In this document: piece by piece, positions 1-8,783 of the stretch
How positions within the stretch are numbered: position 1 is the stretch's first letter
Layout of the letters: each line of letters begins with the position of its first letter
The notes under the pieces: generated by a model
What the model was told of the DNA's origin: nothing
What the model saw: only the letters and a program-made list of their open reading frames with translations
Databases searched by the model: none
NCBI GenBank assembly: GCA_016930735.1
Contig: JAFGGF010000142.1
Span: 1-28,847 of the forward strand
DNA: 28,847 nt
Direction of reading: 5' to 3'
DNA from: Prolixibacteraceae bacterium
GTDB lineage: Bacteria; Bacteroidota; Bacteroidia; Bacteroidales; Prolixibacteraceae
Position numbers and translations under genes: made by a program

Positions 1-1
1 C

Positions 2-3000
2 CAGCTCGATACAGGTTCGTTCAGGTTAATTACGGAGCTTCGCAGGGCAAGTGCATGTGATATTACACTTGAAAGGTATTATGAGGTTAGTGACTTATGC
101 GGAAATACTGATACATGTATGAGAAGGATAATTATTATACCGGATCTGGAAGATGCAATTACTTGTCCGAATGACCTTGAATTTGAGTGTAAGGAAGATA
201 TTCCTGAACCTTATTCAAACTTTAAAGAATTTATAGAAGCAAGCAGTACTGATCCAAATAATATAGGCGATATTGATACAGCATCATTCAGGTTTATTGA
301 TGAAATATCTGATGACATGACCTGCCCGGAAACGATTGTAAGGACATACGAAGTAAACAATATTTGCGGAACCGTATTTACCTGCCGTCAGAATATTGTG
401 ATTAATGATGTTACTGCTCCACAGATCAGTTGTCCGCCGGATGTTTTCCTTTTACCTATAGTTCCTTTACCTCCTGCATTTACTGATGTCGAAGAATTTA
501 TTAACTCAGGAGGTTCTGTTTCAGACAACTGTGCAATCGACAGCAGTTCATTCGCATTGGTTGCCAGCGATACTGTTGTTGATGCTTCTATAACAACAAT
601 TACCAATACATACAGTATTTCTGACCTTTGCGGAAACACTGACCAATGTCAGCAAACCATTAAAGCAATTACAACAGTTGAAACCGAAATTAGCTGTCCG
701 CCAACTATTCATCTTGAATGTTATGGATATCTTCCTGATCCTTATACTACACTTGGAGAATTTATTAGCGCAGGAGGATCTGCATACAGTAATTGCGACC
801 TTAATGAAAACAGCTTTATTTTGGTAAGCGAAACAACTGATAAACAAATATGCCCGGAAACAATAACCAGAATTTACCAGGTAACCGATTATTGCGGTAA
901 TCCGATTGAATGTACCCAATATATACTTACTCACGACACTATTCCTCCAGAATTTATAACTACTCCGGGTGATATATATGCTGACTGTGAATTACCGGAT
1001 GCTTATGCTGATTATTCAGAATTTACTGATGCAGGTGGCCAGGCTGATGATAATTGTGAACTTGATACCTCATCATTTACATTAATATCAGAAACCGTAA
1101 TTGATTCGGTATGCCCGCTGATTGTTTCCAGAATATATCAGATTTCCGATATATGTGGTAACTCAGACATTTACAACCAGTTGCTTATTGTTAATGACAC
1201 CATTCCACCAGTATTTATTAGTTTGCCTGATAATATTGAAGAAGAATGTTCATCCAGTGGCCCGTATAACAGTTATGCAGAATTTATTGCAGACGGCGGA
1301 AATGTAAGCGATAACTGCGGAATTGATACTTCAAGTTTCAGATTAGTGGAAGAAATCAATACAGGACAACATTGCCCGTCAGTTTTATACAGGACATACA
1401 GCATAAATGACTACTGCGGGAATACAAGCAATTTTGTTCAGACAGTTATTGCCAGCGACCTTACCGGGCCTGTTTTTGATAATGTGCCTACATTATATGC
1501 TGAGTGTGAGGTTCCTGAAGATTATAAGAATTACGATGAGTTTGTTGCTGATGGTGGAATTATTACAGACAATTGTGGTTTTGATGAAAGTACATTTAAG
1601 CTACAATCGGAAATGATTGTTTCTGAAAATTGCCCGAGACAATTGCGCCGAAATTACAGCATAACTGACTTCTGTGGAAATGAATCAACCTATGAACAGA
1701 TGGTTGAAATTAACGATACGATTGCTCCACATGTAATAATTCCGCCTGCCGATATTTCAATTGAGTGTGTAATGCCGGAAACTTTTAAAGATCTTGATTC
1801 TTATGTAAGTGCCGGTGCGATTGTTGTCGATAACTGTATTATCGATTCCAGCAGTTTCCGTTTGGTTTCAGAATTACGTTCAGGACATTGCCCAACAATA
1901 ATAACACGGTTATATGAAGTTTCAGATGTTTGTGGTAATGCTGCACAACTGATCCACACAATAATTGCATACGACTTTACTCCACCTGAAATTTCTTGTC
2001 CTCCACCAATTACCATTCAACCTGAGGAACCACTTCCGTTACCATATCAAAGTGTTGAGGAATTTATCAATGCAGGGGGAACTATTTCAGATAATTGCGG
2101 GATTGTCGATAGTTCATTAATTGTTATTTCTGAAATATCAGATAACAATACATGTCCGGAAACCATTATCAGAACTTATGAAATCTCAGATAGCTGTAAT
2201 AATAAATCAACCTGCGAACAGGCAATTATAATCTGGGATACTACTCCTCCTGAAATTACCTGCCCCGAATCGATAACAGTGGAATGTATGGATGATATTC
2301 CACAAGCTTATTCTTCTGTTAATGAATTTATTTCTGCAGGAGGAATAATTGCTGATAACTTTGCGTACGACGAAAACAGTTTCAGAATGAACAATGAAAC
2401 CGACGATGGCAACCACTGTCCAAAAATAGTCACAAGAACATATCAAATAGCTGACCTGTGTAATAATATTTCAGAATGTATCCAGTACATTACTGTTGAT
2501 GATATTACTGATCCTATCCTTGTCTGTCCGGGAGATACTGTTATTGAATGTTATAATGATGTGCCACCTCCGTACAGTTCTTTGGGTGATTTTGTAAATG
2601 CCGGAGGAACTGCTTCAGATAATTGTGGAATAGTCGATGAATCATTTACACTTATTTCAGAAGATATAAATAATACTGTGCCACGTGTTATGATCCGGAT
2701 CTATGAAATAGCAGATTCCTGTGGAAACACCGGAACCTGTATGATGAATTTAACTATAAATGACAGTATTCCTCCACATGCAGTTTGTAACTCAATAGAA
2801 GTCCAGCTTGATTCATCAGGGAACCTTACCCTTACGCGTGTTGAACTGTTAACAGTTGCTTCGGGTTCATTTGATAATTGTACACCGTTTGTCGATCTGG
2901 CGCTTGAAATATCACCAAATACTGTTAACTGCTCCAATATTGGAGTACCGGTAGTTGTAACTCTTGTTGTCACCGACCAGATGGGATTCCAGTCCACCTG

Positions 3001-5071
3001 TCAGACTACTGTGATTGTAAGAGATGAAACCGCCCCGGTAGCAAACTGCCACGATACCATTGTTTACCTTGATGATCGTGGTAATGTTAAAATTGATGAA
3101 AGTATGATCGATAACGGTTCGTATGACAATTGTGGAATTTATTCCATGTTTATTGACAGGAACCGTTTCAGTTGTGATGATGTAGGCGATAACACAGTTA
3201 CACTTACTGTAGTCGATAACCTGGCAAATGTAGCAACCTGCACCTCAACTGTAACAGTTCTGGATACCATTCCGCCGGATGCATATTGTCAGGATATAGT
3301 TTTATATATTGAAGGTAACGATACTATAGAAATAACAGCTTCTGAAATTGATGTTGGAAGTTTTGATGTGTGCGGAGTTGATACCATGGAACTTAGCCGT
3401 TACAAATTTACCTGTGACGATGTTGGAATTACTCCTGTAACCTTATATGTAACAGACGTAAACGGTAACCAGTCGGAATGTATAGCCAATGTTACAATAA
3501 TTGGTAACAGCCCGCCTGTGGCAAACAACGATATCAGGTACACTGTTGTTAATATCCCAGTCGATATTAATATATTTGAAAATGATTATGATGAAAACGG
3601 CAGGCTTGACTTCGAAACATTTATATTAAACAATACATTACAACATGGTACTCTTACTGAAGGAGATTCAACAGGTATTTTTACATATATACCTGACCTT
3701 GATTTTATCGGATATGATACCATGACATACTCTATTTGCGATGATGGAATTCCTTGCGGCGTTTTGTGTAATTCAGCCCGGGTTGTATTCGTTGTTACAC
3801 CACCAAATGTTCCTCCGGTAGCAGTTAACGACAGTTTTGTTGCTGGATGTATTGCTTTCACCAATACATTTATTATTAATGATTATGATCCGGATGGTGA
3901 CGAAATAATTGCTACCACAACTGCCATTGTCAACCCGCAGCATGGAGAGGTAATAATTTATCCGGATGGTACATTTACTTATATTCATGAGCCCGGATTT
4001 ATCGGTGTTGATAGTTTTGTATATGAAATATGTGACTACAGTGATGAAATGCTAGCACTTTGCGATGTTGCAACTGTAAAAATAACTGTCATGATTGACC
4101 ATGATTGTGATGGTATTCCTGATATTGACGATATTGACGATGACGATGATGGAATTCTGGATGTTGTAGAAGGTGACGGAAGGATTGATACCGATAATGA
4201 TGGAATTCCCGACAGCCTTGACATTGATTCAGATGGCGACGGTATTGCCGATAATGTTGAAGGACAGGGTGAAGGACAGGGTGAATATATACTTCCGTTA
4301 AACTCCGATTGTGACGGAGATGGCTGGGACGATGCCTACGATCCTGACTGTGGTGGTACAGAATTTAATCCTGTCGATACAGATAATGACGGATTGCCTG
4401 ATTATTTAGACCTTGATGCCGACAATGACAATGTTCCTGATTATATTGAAGGGCATGATGCCAATGCCGATGGCATTCCTGATGTTATACCATTCGGGCA
4501 GGATAGGGACGGTGACGGACTGGATGATGCCTATGACTCATTTGATATGGTCTTCGGTACTCTTGATACCGAAAATGCAATTGGTTCAAATGCACCACTG
4601 CAGGATTTTGACTTTGACCTGATACGCGACTGGAGGGATGTTGACGATGATAACGATGGATTCCTCACCAAAAATGAGGACAGGAACCATGATGGTAATT
4701 ATGCAAACGATGATATCGACCTTGACGGGCATCCGGAATACCTTGACCTGAACAACGAATGTGAGTTATTTGTACCGGAAGGATTTTCACCCAACGGCGA
4801 TGGTATCCACGATTACTTCGAAGTCTATTGTATTGAAGGTTACCCGAATGCCATAATGTACATTTTCGACAGAGACGGACACCTGCTTTATCAGCATGAT
4901 CATTACGGAAACCTCGAATACTGGGGCAGTGAAGATCTTGCCTGGTGGGATGGAACTTCTGAAAGCAGATGGGTCAGACAACCTGGATTGCTCCCTCCGG
5001 GCAACTACATTTATGTCCTTGTACTTGGCGATGGTACTGAAGAAAGAGGAACTGTAATGATATCATACTAA
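2..5071 (+). CDS. Giant secreted repeat protein with T9SS gliding-motility-type C-terminal domain (5' end outside window)
   Basis: The reading frame is open from base 2 and already encodes repeat sequence there, so the true start lies upstream; at least 1689 residues are visible. Layout: the end of one repeat plus ten full repeats of 86-89 residues (158-2779), each with a CP / EC / DNCG / CP / D-x-CGN / C-x-Q cysteine framework and a Y-x-x-x-x-EF-I-x-AGG segment; three HYR-like repeats with a SFDNC-type motif (about 2780-3510); two cadherin/VCBS-like domains beginning PPVANND and PPVAVND (about 3512-4095); an aspartate-rich thrombospondin-type-3-like calcium-binding region with many DxDxDG motifs (about 4096-4760); and a final domain from about 4769 starting FVPEGFSPNGDGIHDYFE. 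That last domain is the CHU_C / gliding-motility-associated (type B) T9SS sorting domain. By family knowledge the protein is exported by T9SS and is surface-bound or released, probably in adhesion or SprB-like gliding; the specific role is inferred. The PorP/SprF-like gene downstream supports this. Confidence 0.93.
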   Translation, partial: QLDTGSFRLITELRRASACDITLERYYEVSDLCGNTDTCMRRIIIIPDLEDAITCPNDLEFECKEDIPEPYSNFKEFIEASSTDPNNIGDIDTASFRFIDEISDDMTCPETIVRTYEVNNICGTVFTCRQNIVINDVTAPQISCPPDVFLLPIVPLPPAFTDVEEFINSGGSVSDNCAIDSSSFALVASDTVVDASITTITNTYSISDLCGNTDQCQQTIKAITTVETEISCPPTIHLECYGYLPDPYTTLGEFISAGGSAYSNCDLNENSFILVSETTDKQICPETITRIYQVTDYCGNPIECTQYILTHDTIPPEFITTPGDIYADCELPDAYADYSEFTDAGGQADDNCELDTSSFTLISETVIDSVCPLIVSRIYQISDICGNSDIYNQLLIVNDTIPPVFISLPDNIEEECSSSGPYNSYAEFIADGGNVSDNCGIDTSSFRLVEEINTGQHCPSVLYRTYSINDYCGNTSNFVQTVIASDLTGPVFDNVPTLYAECEVPEDYKNYDEFVADGGIITDNCGFDESTFKLQSEMIVSENCPRQLRRNYSITDFCGNESTYEQMVEINDTIAPHVIIPPADISIECVMPETFKDLDSYVSAGAIVVDNCIIDSSSFRLVSELRSGHCPTIITRLYEVSDVCGNAAQLIHTIIAYDFTPPEISCPPPITIQPEEPLPLPYQSVEEFINAGGTISDNCGIVDSSLIVISEISDNNTCPETIIRTYEISDSCNNKSTCEQAIIIWDTTPPEITCPESITVECMDDIPQAYSSVNEFISAGGIIADNFAYDENSFRMNNETDDGNHCPKIVTRTYQIADLCNNISECIQYITVDDITDPILVCPGDTVIECYNDVPPPYSSLGDFVNAGGTASDNCGIVDESFTLISEDINNTVPRVMIRIYEIADSCGNTGTCMMNLTINDSIPPHAVCNSIEVQLDSSGNLTLTRVELLTVASGSFDNCTPFVDLALEISPNTVNCSNIGVPVVVTLVVTDQMGFQSTCQTTVIVRDETAPVANCHDTIVYLDDRGNVKIDESMIDNGSYDNCGIYSMFIDRNRFSCDDVGDNTVTLTVVDNLANVATCTSTVTVLDTIPPDAYCQDIVLYIEGNDTIEITASEIDVGSFDVCGVDTMELSRYKFTCDDVGITPVTLYVTDVNGNQSECIANVTIIGNSPPVANNDIRYTVVNIPVDINIFENDYDENGRLDFETFILNNTLQHGTLTEGDSTGIFTYIPDLDFIGYDTMTYSICDDGIPCGVLCNSARVVFVVTPPNVPPVAVNDSFVAGCIAFTNTFIINDYDPDGDEIIATTTAIVNPQHGEVIIYPDGTFTYIHEPGFIGVDSFVYEICDYSDEMLALCDVATVKITVMIDHDCDGIPDIDDIDDDDDGILDVVEGDGRIDTDNDGIPDSLDIDSDGDGIADNVEGQGEGQGEYILPLNSDCDGDGWDDAYDPDCGGTEFNPVDTDNDGLPDYLDLDADNDNVPDYIEGHDANADGIPDVIPFGQDRDGDGLDDAYDSFDMVFGTLDTENAIGSNAPLQDFDFDLIRDWRDVDDDNDGFLTKNEDRNHDGNYANDDIDLDGHPEYLDLNNECELFVPEGFSPNGDGIHDYFEVYCIEGYPNAIMYIFDRDGHLLYQHDHYGNLEYWGSEDLAWWDGTSESRWVRQPGLLPPGNYIYVLVLGDGTEERGTVMISY
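158..2779 (+). repeat. Ten tandem 86-89-residue protein repeats inside the surface protein
   Basis: Repeats start at 158, 425, 689, 953, 1214, 1475, 1733, 1991, 2255 and 2519; the tail of an eleventh occupies 2-157. Sequence identity between units is moderate, so this is an old, diverged array rather than a recent amplification. The four central units (953-1990) share the loss of the first and sixth framework cysteines, which marks them as a subgroup. Confidence 0.9.
4259..4282 (+). repeat. Perfect 12-base tandem duplication in the coding sequence
   Basis: GAAGGACAGGGT occurs twice in direct succession, in frame, giving the peptide EGQGEGQGE between two calcium-binding-like segments of the surface protein. 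The exact identity suggests a recent slippage event; gain or loss of a unit would keep the frame. Confidence 0.85.
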
Positions 5072-5448
5072 CAGGTTTATCAACCATTCAGTACTTATAG
5101 CGAGAATCTTCTGAAAACCAACCCATATTATTATTATACCGGCTAATGGCAAATTCAATTTCCATCCCGGATTAGTTTTTGCCGGCAACTGATTCAGATA
5201 CTGATTTTTACACTTTTCGCAAAAAAATCTGAACCAGTAAGGTTATTCCTTAGTATTAATCAGACTTTACCTTATTTACAGGCACTTATTCAAAAACTAC
5301 TTTTACCACATGATGTATTGTAATTAATAATCAATACAATCAGAGCAAAAGATTTTCACATAGAGTTGTTCAAAAATTGGTTTAAATAACAACATAAATA
5401 CGTGAAAGTTAAATGAATAAAGAGAATATTTAATACTGAAAATAAGAG
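5072..5448. other. 377-base gap between the T9SS substrate and the PorP/SprF gene
   Basis: No open frame of useful length, tRNA or clear rho-independent terminator was found. The stretch is AT-rich, with an inverted repeat at 5314-5338. I found no full match to TTTG-N19-TAnnTTTG, so a promoter for the downstream gene is not demonstrated. The length makes simple translational coupling of the two T9SS genes unlikely. Confidence 0.6.
5314..5338. promoter_or_regulatory. Inverted repeat TGTATTG-N11-CAATACA
   Basis: Two perfect 7-base inverted arms flank an 11-base AT-only centre, about 110 bases upstream of the PorP/SprF start. It could be an operator or a weak RNA hairpin. No run of T follows, so a terminator is not supported. 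AT-rich sequence makes chance repeats common. Confidence 0.3.
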
Positions 5449-6387
5449 GTGAAGAAAAAATTAAAATATAGTTTGATACTTTTAATCATTCTACTGGGAT
5501 TGAATTGGCATTCCAATGCTCAATTGGATCCTATGTTCACCCAATATATGTTTAATACTCAATCAATTAATCCTGCATATGCAGGCATGTGGGAAAAAAT
5601 TGGTTTTTTCAGCCTTGTCAGAAGGAATTTTGCCGGAATAGACAGGGCACCTCTTACTCAGCTTATTTCATTCCATACACCGGTAAAAAATGAATTTGTC
5701 GGGGTTGGCCTTAATATAATTAATGATAATATAGGACGTGAAACAAGGTTAAGTATTTTTGGAGATTATTCGTTCAAAGTTCTTTTAAAAAGAGATTTAT
5801 ACCTGAGGCTTGGATTAAAATTCGGTTTCCTGAATTACAATAACCGGCTTAGCGAATATGAACTTTACCCCGACAATCAGTTTGATCCGGCATTTCAGGG
5901 AGAAATAAATAACAAGTTTATGCCCAATTTTGGTGTTGGTGCATTCCTTTATAACGATTATTTCTACGTCAGCCTTTCCATTCCAAAACTTATACAGAAT
6001 GATTTTGCAGCCAATGTAAATAATTTTTCATCGTTGGCCGAGGCTCAACATGTTTACCTTACTGCAGGATATATTTTTGGAATGCCTAAAAGTATTAAGT
6101 TCAAGCCATCGGTATTATTCCGTTATACTTTAGGCTTGCCATTGCAGTTTGACCTGGCAGGGACATTCAATTTTAAGGAAAGGTTTGAACTGGGAGCTAT
6201 GCTCCGTACCGGAAGTTCGATTGGTTTTATTGCCCAATGGATTTTTAATAAAAAATTGCGTGTAGGTTATGCTGTTGATGTACCGATTACCGAAATATTT
6301 AATTATCAGTATGGTTGCCATGAAGTAATGGTAAGCTATGATATTGATTTCTATGGAAGGAGTTATGTCAGGAGCCGTTTCTTCTGA
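5449..6387 (+). CDS. PorP/SprF family type IX secretion membrane protein
   Basis: This 312-residue protein starts with GTG; that start gives a clean signal peptide (KKK, then a hydrophobic run around residues 8-19, cleavage likely after SNA). The mature N-terminus QLDPMFTQYMFN followed by INPAYAG is the hallmark of the PorP/SprF family. The rest alternates short amphipathic strands (FGDYSFKV, LYLRLGLKFGFLNY, FELGAMLRTG) as expected for an outer-membrane beta-barrel, and the C-terminus ends in aromatic residues (RSRFF). By family knowledge these proteins work with T9SS substrates that carry type B (CHU_C) sorting domains, as SprF does for SprB. The CHU_C protein ends 377 bases upstream on the same strand, so it is the obvious candidate partner (inference). 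The gene is tail-to-tail with the flavodiiron gene with only 3 bases between stops. Confidence 0.93.
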   Translation: MKKKLKYSLILLIILLGLNWHSNAQLDPMFTQYMFNTQSINPAYAGMWEKIGFFSLVRRNFAGIDRAPLTQLISFHTPVKNEFVGVGLNIINDNIGRETRLSIFGDYSFKVLLKRDLYLRLGLKFGFLNYNNRLSEYELYPDNQFDPAFQGEINNKFMPNFGVGAFLYNDYFYVSLSIPKLIQNDFAANVNNFSSLAEAQHVYLTAGYIFGMPKSIKFKPSVLFRYTLGLPLQFDLAGTFNFKERFELGAMLRTGSSIGFIAQWIFNKKLRVGYAVDVPITEIFNYQYGCHEVMVSYDIDFYGRSYVRSRFF

Positions 6388-6390
6388 TTT

Positions 6391-7581
6391 CTATCCATTT
6401 AGTAACTTATCAGCCATCGCATCAGCAAGCTTTAAACATTCGTCGTATTTATCCTGTTTTAACGCTCCTCTTTCTTCAATCGGGTCATAAACCAACTCCC
6501 AGTTTATTTTTTCTGCGAAATCTTTCAGGTTTTTTACACCGCCACCGTTCCACGAATAATTACCAAAAATTCCAAGAAAATGGTTTTTAGGGCCCATGTG
6601 TAAAATTGTCGAAAGTAATATCTCCACATTCGGGAACATGGCATTATTATATGCGGCACTTCCAACAATAAATCCCTTATATTTAAAAATATCGTTGATA
6701 ATATAAGACGAATGTGTTTTTGAAGCATCGTAAACCCTGATGTTTTTTATCCCCCTTTCCGAAATCCTCCTGGCAATAACTTCAGCCATTTTTTTTGTAT
6801 TCCCGTACATTGAGCCGTAAACAATTACCACTCCCATTTCCAGGTCATATGAACTCCATTTATTATAGCGGGTAAGAATCCATTTAAGGTCTGTCCGCCA
6901 GATAGGGCCATGAGTAGCAGCTATCATCTGAATATCGAGTGGCGCCAGTTTATTGATGGCACGCTGGGTATGCGGGCAGTATTTCCCAACTATGTTGGTA
7001 AAATACCTCATTACTTCAATTTCATAAAAATCGAGGTTTATTTCATCATCGAAAATGCCCCCATCAAGGGTTCCGTAGCTTCCAAAAGCGTCGCCTGAAA
7101 AAACGATTTTATGAGTTTCGTCGTAGGTTACCATGGTTTCAGGCCAATGCACCATCGGGATCATATAAAATTGCAGGTTTGTTTTTCCGAGGCCTAATGA
7201 ATCTCCATCGTTGACCATTAAATACTTTTCAGGTTTGAAATAAAAACTTTCGACAAAACCAAAAGTCTTTTTATTTCCAACCAACGATATATTGGGGTAT
7301 TTCCCTTTTATTGCTTTAATTGCACCTGAATGGTCGGGTTCCATATGGTTTATAATCAGGTAATCAATTTCCCGGCCTCCTAAGATATTTTCGATATCTT
7401 CCAGGTAATCATCAATAAACTGACGTTCAACTGTATCCACCAAAGCAACTTTCTCATCAACTATAAGATATGAATTATATGAAATTCCATGTGGTATTGG
7501 CCATATGTTTTCAAATAAATGGGTTCGCCTGTCATTAAATCCAAGAAAATAAATATTTTCACTTAATTTTACCTGTTGCAT
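6391..7581 (-). CDS. fprA: FprA-type flavodiiron protein (A-type flavoprotein, O2/NO reductase)
   Basis: The 396-residue protein has an N-terminal metallo-beta-lactamase-like di-iron domain and a C-terminal flavodoxin domain. The di-iron ligand set is visible: H79, E81 and D83 in HMEPDHSGA, H145 in MVHWPETM, D164 in FSGDAFGSYG and H224 in ATHGPIW. The flavodoxin phosphate loop is GSMYGNTKKM (about residues 256-265). By family knowledge such proteins reduce O2 to water and/or NO to N2O in the cytoplasm, fed by rubredoxin or an NADH:rubredoxin partner; neither is encoded here. The frame is open 30 codons further upstream (to 7671), but the ATG giving MQQVKLSENIYFLG fits homolog starts and drops a non-homologous tail. 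O2 versus NO preference cannot be read from the sequence. Confidence 0.92.
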   Translation of the reverse strand: MQQVKLSENIYFLGFNDRRTHLFENIWPIPHGISYNSYLIVDEKVALVDTVERQFIDDYLEDIENILGGREIDYLIINHMEPDHSGAIKAIKGKYPNISLVGNKKTFGFVESFYFKPEKYLMVNDGDSLGLGKTNLQFYMIPMVHWPETMVTYDETHKIVFSGDAFGSYGTLDGGIFDDEINLDFYEIEVMRYFTNIVGKYCPHTQRAINKLAPLDIQMIAATHGPIWRTDLKWILTRYNKWSSYDLEMGVVIVYGSMYGNTKKMAEVIARRISERGIKNIRVYDASKTHSSYIINDIFKYKGFIVGSAAYNNAMFPNVEILLSTILHMGPKNHFLGIFGNYSWNGGGVKNLKDFAEKINWELVYDPIEERGALKQDKYDECLKLADAMADKLLNG

Positions 7582-7715
7582 GGTATCCCTTCTATAAATT
7601 ATTTGTGTTGCGAATTTAGTTATTTTAATTGGAAGATCGGTTGGAAAATTAATGAGGAGACCAAAGTTCATTCAGGTTAAAAAAAACTGTTTATTTTTAC
7701 CAACAAAATCGGAAT

Positions 7716-8777
7716 ATGCCATTGGAGACAAAAAATAAACTAATTCTTTTCCCCCGGATCGGGAAAGCGATCATTATCATATTTGCCATTGCTTTTATCC
7801 TTGCAGGTTTGCAGGGATACAAACTTTTCAGGTATATTTTTAATGAAAATGTTAAAAACAATTTTATTCTGACAATTCCTGAAGAAGCCACTTTTAAACA
7901 AGTCACCGATAGCCTTGAAGTAAACGATGTTTTGTTCAACTATAAAGCATTTAAATGGGTTTCGAAAAAGAAAAAATACCCGGAACTGATTAAACCGGGG
8001 CGTTACCTTCTTGAAACAGGGATGAACACCAATGAACTTGTTAACATGCTTCGTATCGGTAAACAGCATCCGGTGAAAGTTACATTTAACAACATACGTT
8101 TTAAAGAAAACTTTGCTGCTGCTGTGGCAAAATATATTGAAGCTGACTCGTTGGATATATTAAGCCTGTTTTATGATACAACATTAATAAATGAATTCGG
8201 TTTTAATCCGGAAACGTTCCGTGTGATGTTTATACCCAATACCTATGAAGTTTACTGGACTACCACTCCGTTGAATTTTTTTAAAAGGATGAAAATAGAG
8301 TATGATAATTTCTGGAATGAATCGAGAAGGGAGAAAGCCGAAAAACTGGGATTGACACCGGTCGAAGTATCAATTCTTGCTTCGATTGTCCAGGAGGAAA
8401 CAATAAAAAAAGAAGAAAAACCGATAATTGCGGGATTATACCTTAACCGTCTTAAAAAAGGGATTGCTTTACAGGCTGACCCTACCATTAAATATGCAAT
8501 CGGCGATTTTTCCATCAGGCGGGTTTTAAATTCCCACCTCGAAATGGATTCGCCTTATAATACATATAAAAATGCAGGATTGCCACCCGGGCCAATTAAT
8601 TTTCCGGAGATTTCTTCTATCGATGCCATATTAAACTGCGAACAGCATAATTACCTTTATATGTGTGCCAAAGAAGATTTTTCAGGATACCACAATTTTG
8701 CCAGGACTCTGTCGGAACATAACAGGAATGCTGAGAAATACAGGCAGGCTTTGGATGAAAATAAGATTTATAACTGA
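7716..8777 (+). CDS. mltG: Endolytic murein transglycosylase MltG (YceG-like)
   Basis: The 353-residue protein has one N-terminal membrane helix (about residues 17-33) after a short basic cytoplasmic tail, a LysM-like stretch (IPEEATFKQVTDSL, around 54-67), and the YceG catalytic domain. Diagnostic motifs are ILASIVQEET (about 220-229, where E228 aligns with the catalytic Glu by motif), LYLNRLKKGIALQADPTIKYA (241-261) and the C-terminal YNTYKNAGLPPGPI. By family knowledge it cleaves nascent glycan strands at the periplasmic face and helps set strand length. It converges with murB, another peptidoglycan gene, with 6 bases between the stops. The start fits the usual short cytoplasmic tail. Confidence 0.95.
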   Translation: MPLETKNKLILFPRIGKAIIIIFAIAFILAGLQGYKLFRYIFNENVKNNFILTIPEEATFKQVTDSLEVNDVLFNYKAFKWVSKKKKYPELIKPGRYLLETGMNTNELVNMLRIGKQHPVKVTFNNIRFKENFAAAVAKYIEADSLDILSLFYDTTLINEFGFNPETFRVMFIPNTYEVYWTTTPLNFFKRMKIEYDNFWNESRREKAEKLGLTPVEVSILASIVQEETIKKEEKPIIAGLYLNRLKKGIALQADPTIKYAIGDFSIRRVLNSHLEMDSPYNTYKNAGLPPGPINFPEISSIDAILNCEQHNYLYMCAKEDFSGYHNFARTLSEHNRNAEKYRQALDENKIYN

Positions 8778-8783
8778 TTTGGT

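Noticed and set aside
1..2779. A CRISPR-like or recent DNA repeat array in the left part
   Set aside because: The period is about 261 bases, the units are diverged and the periodicity is at the protein level within one open frame.
388..4981. Many minus-strand and alternate-frame open frames inside the giant surface protein gene
   Set aside because: They lie fully inside a strongly supported coding frame, show no recognisable domains and follow its repeat period.
7582..7671. Thirty-codon N-terminal extension of the flavodiiron protein
   Set aside because: The extension resembles nothing in the family, and the ATG at 7581 gives the usual N-terminus; the region more likely carries the promoter.
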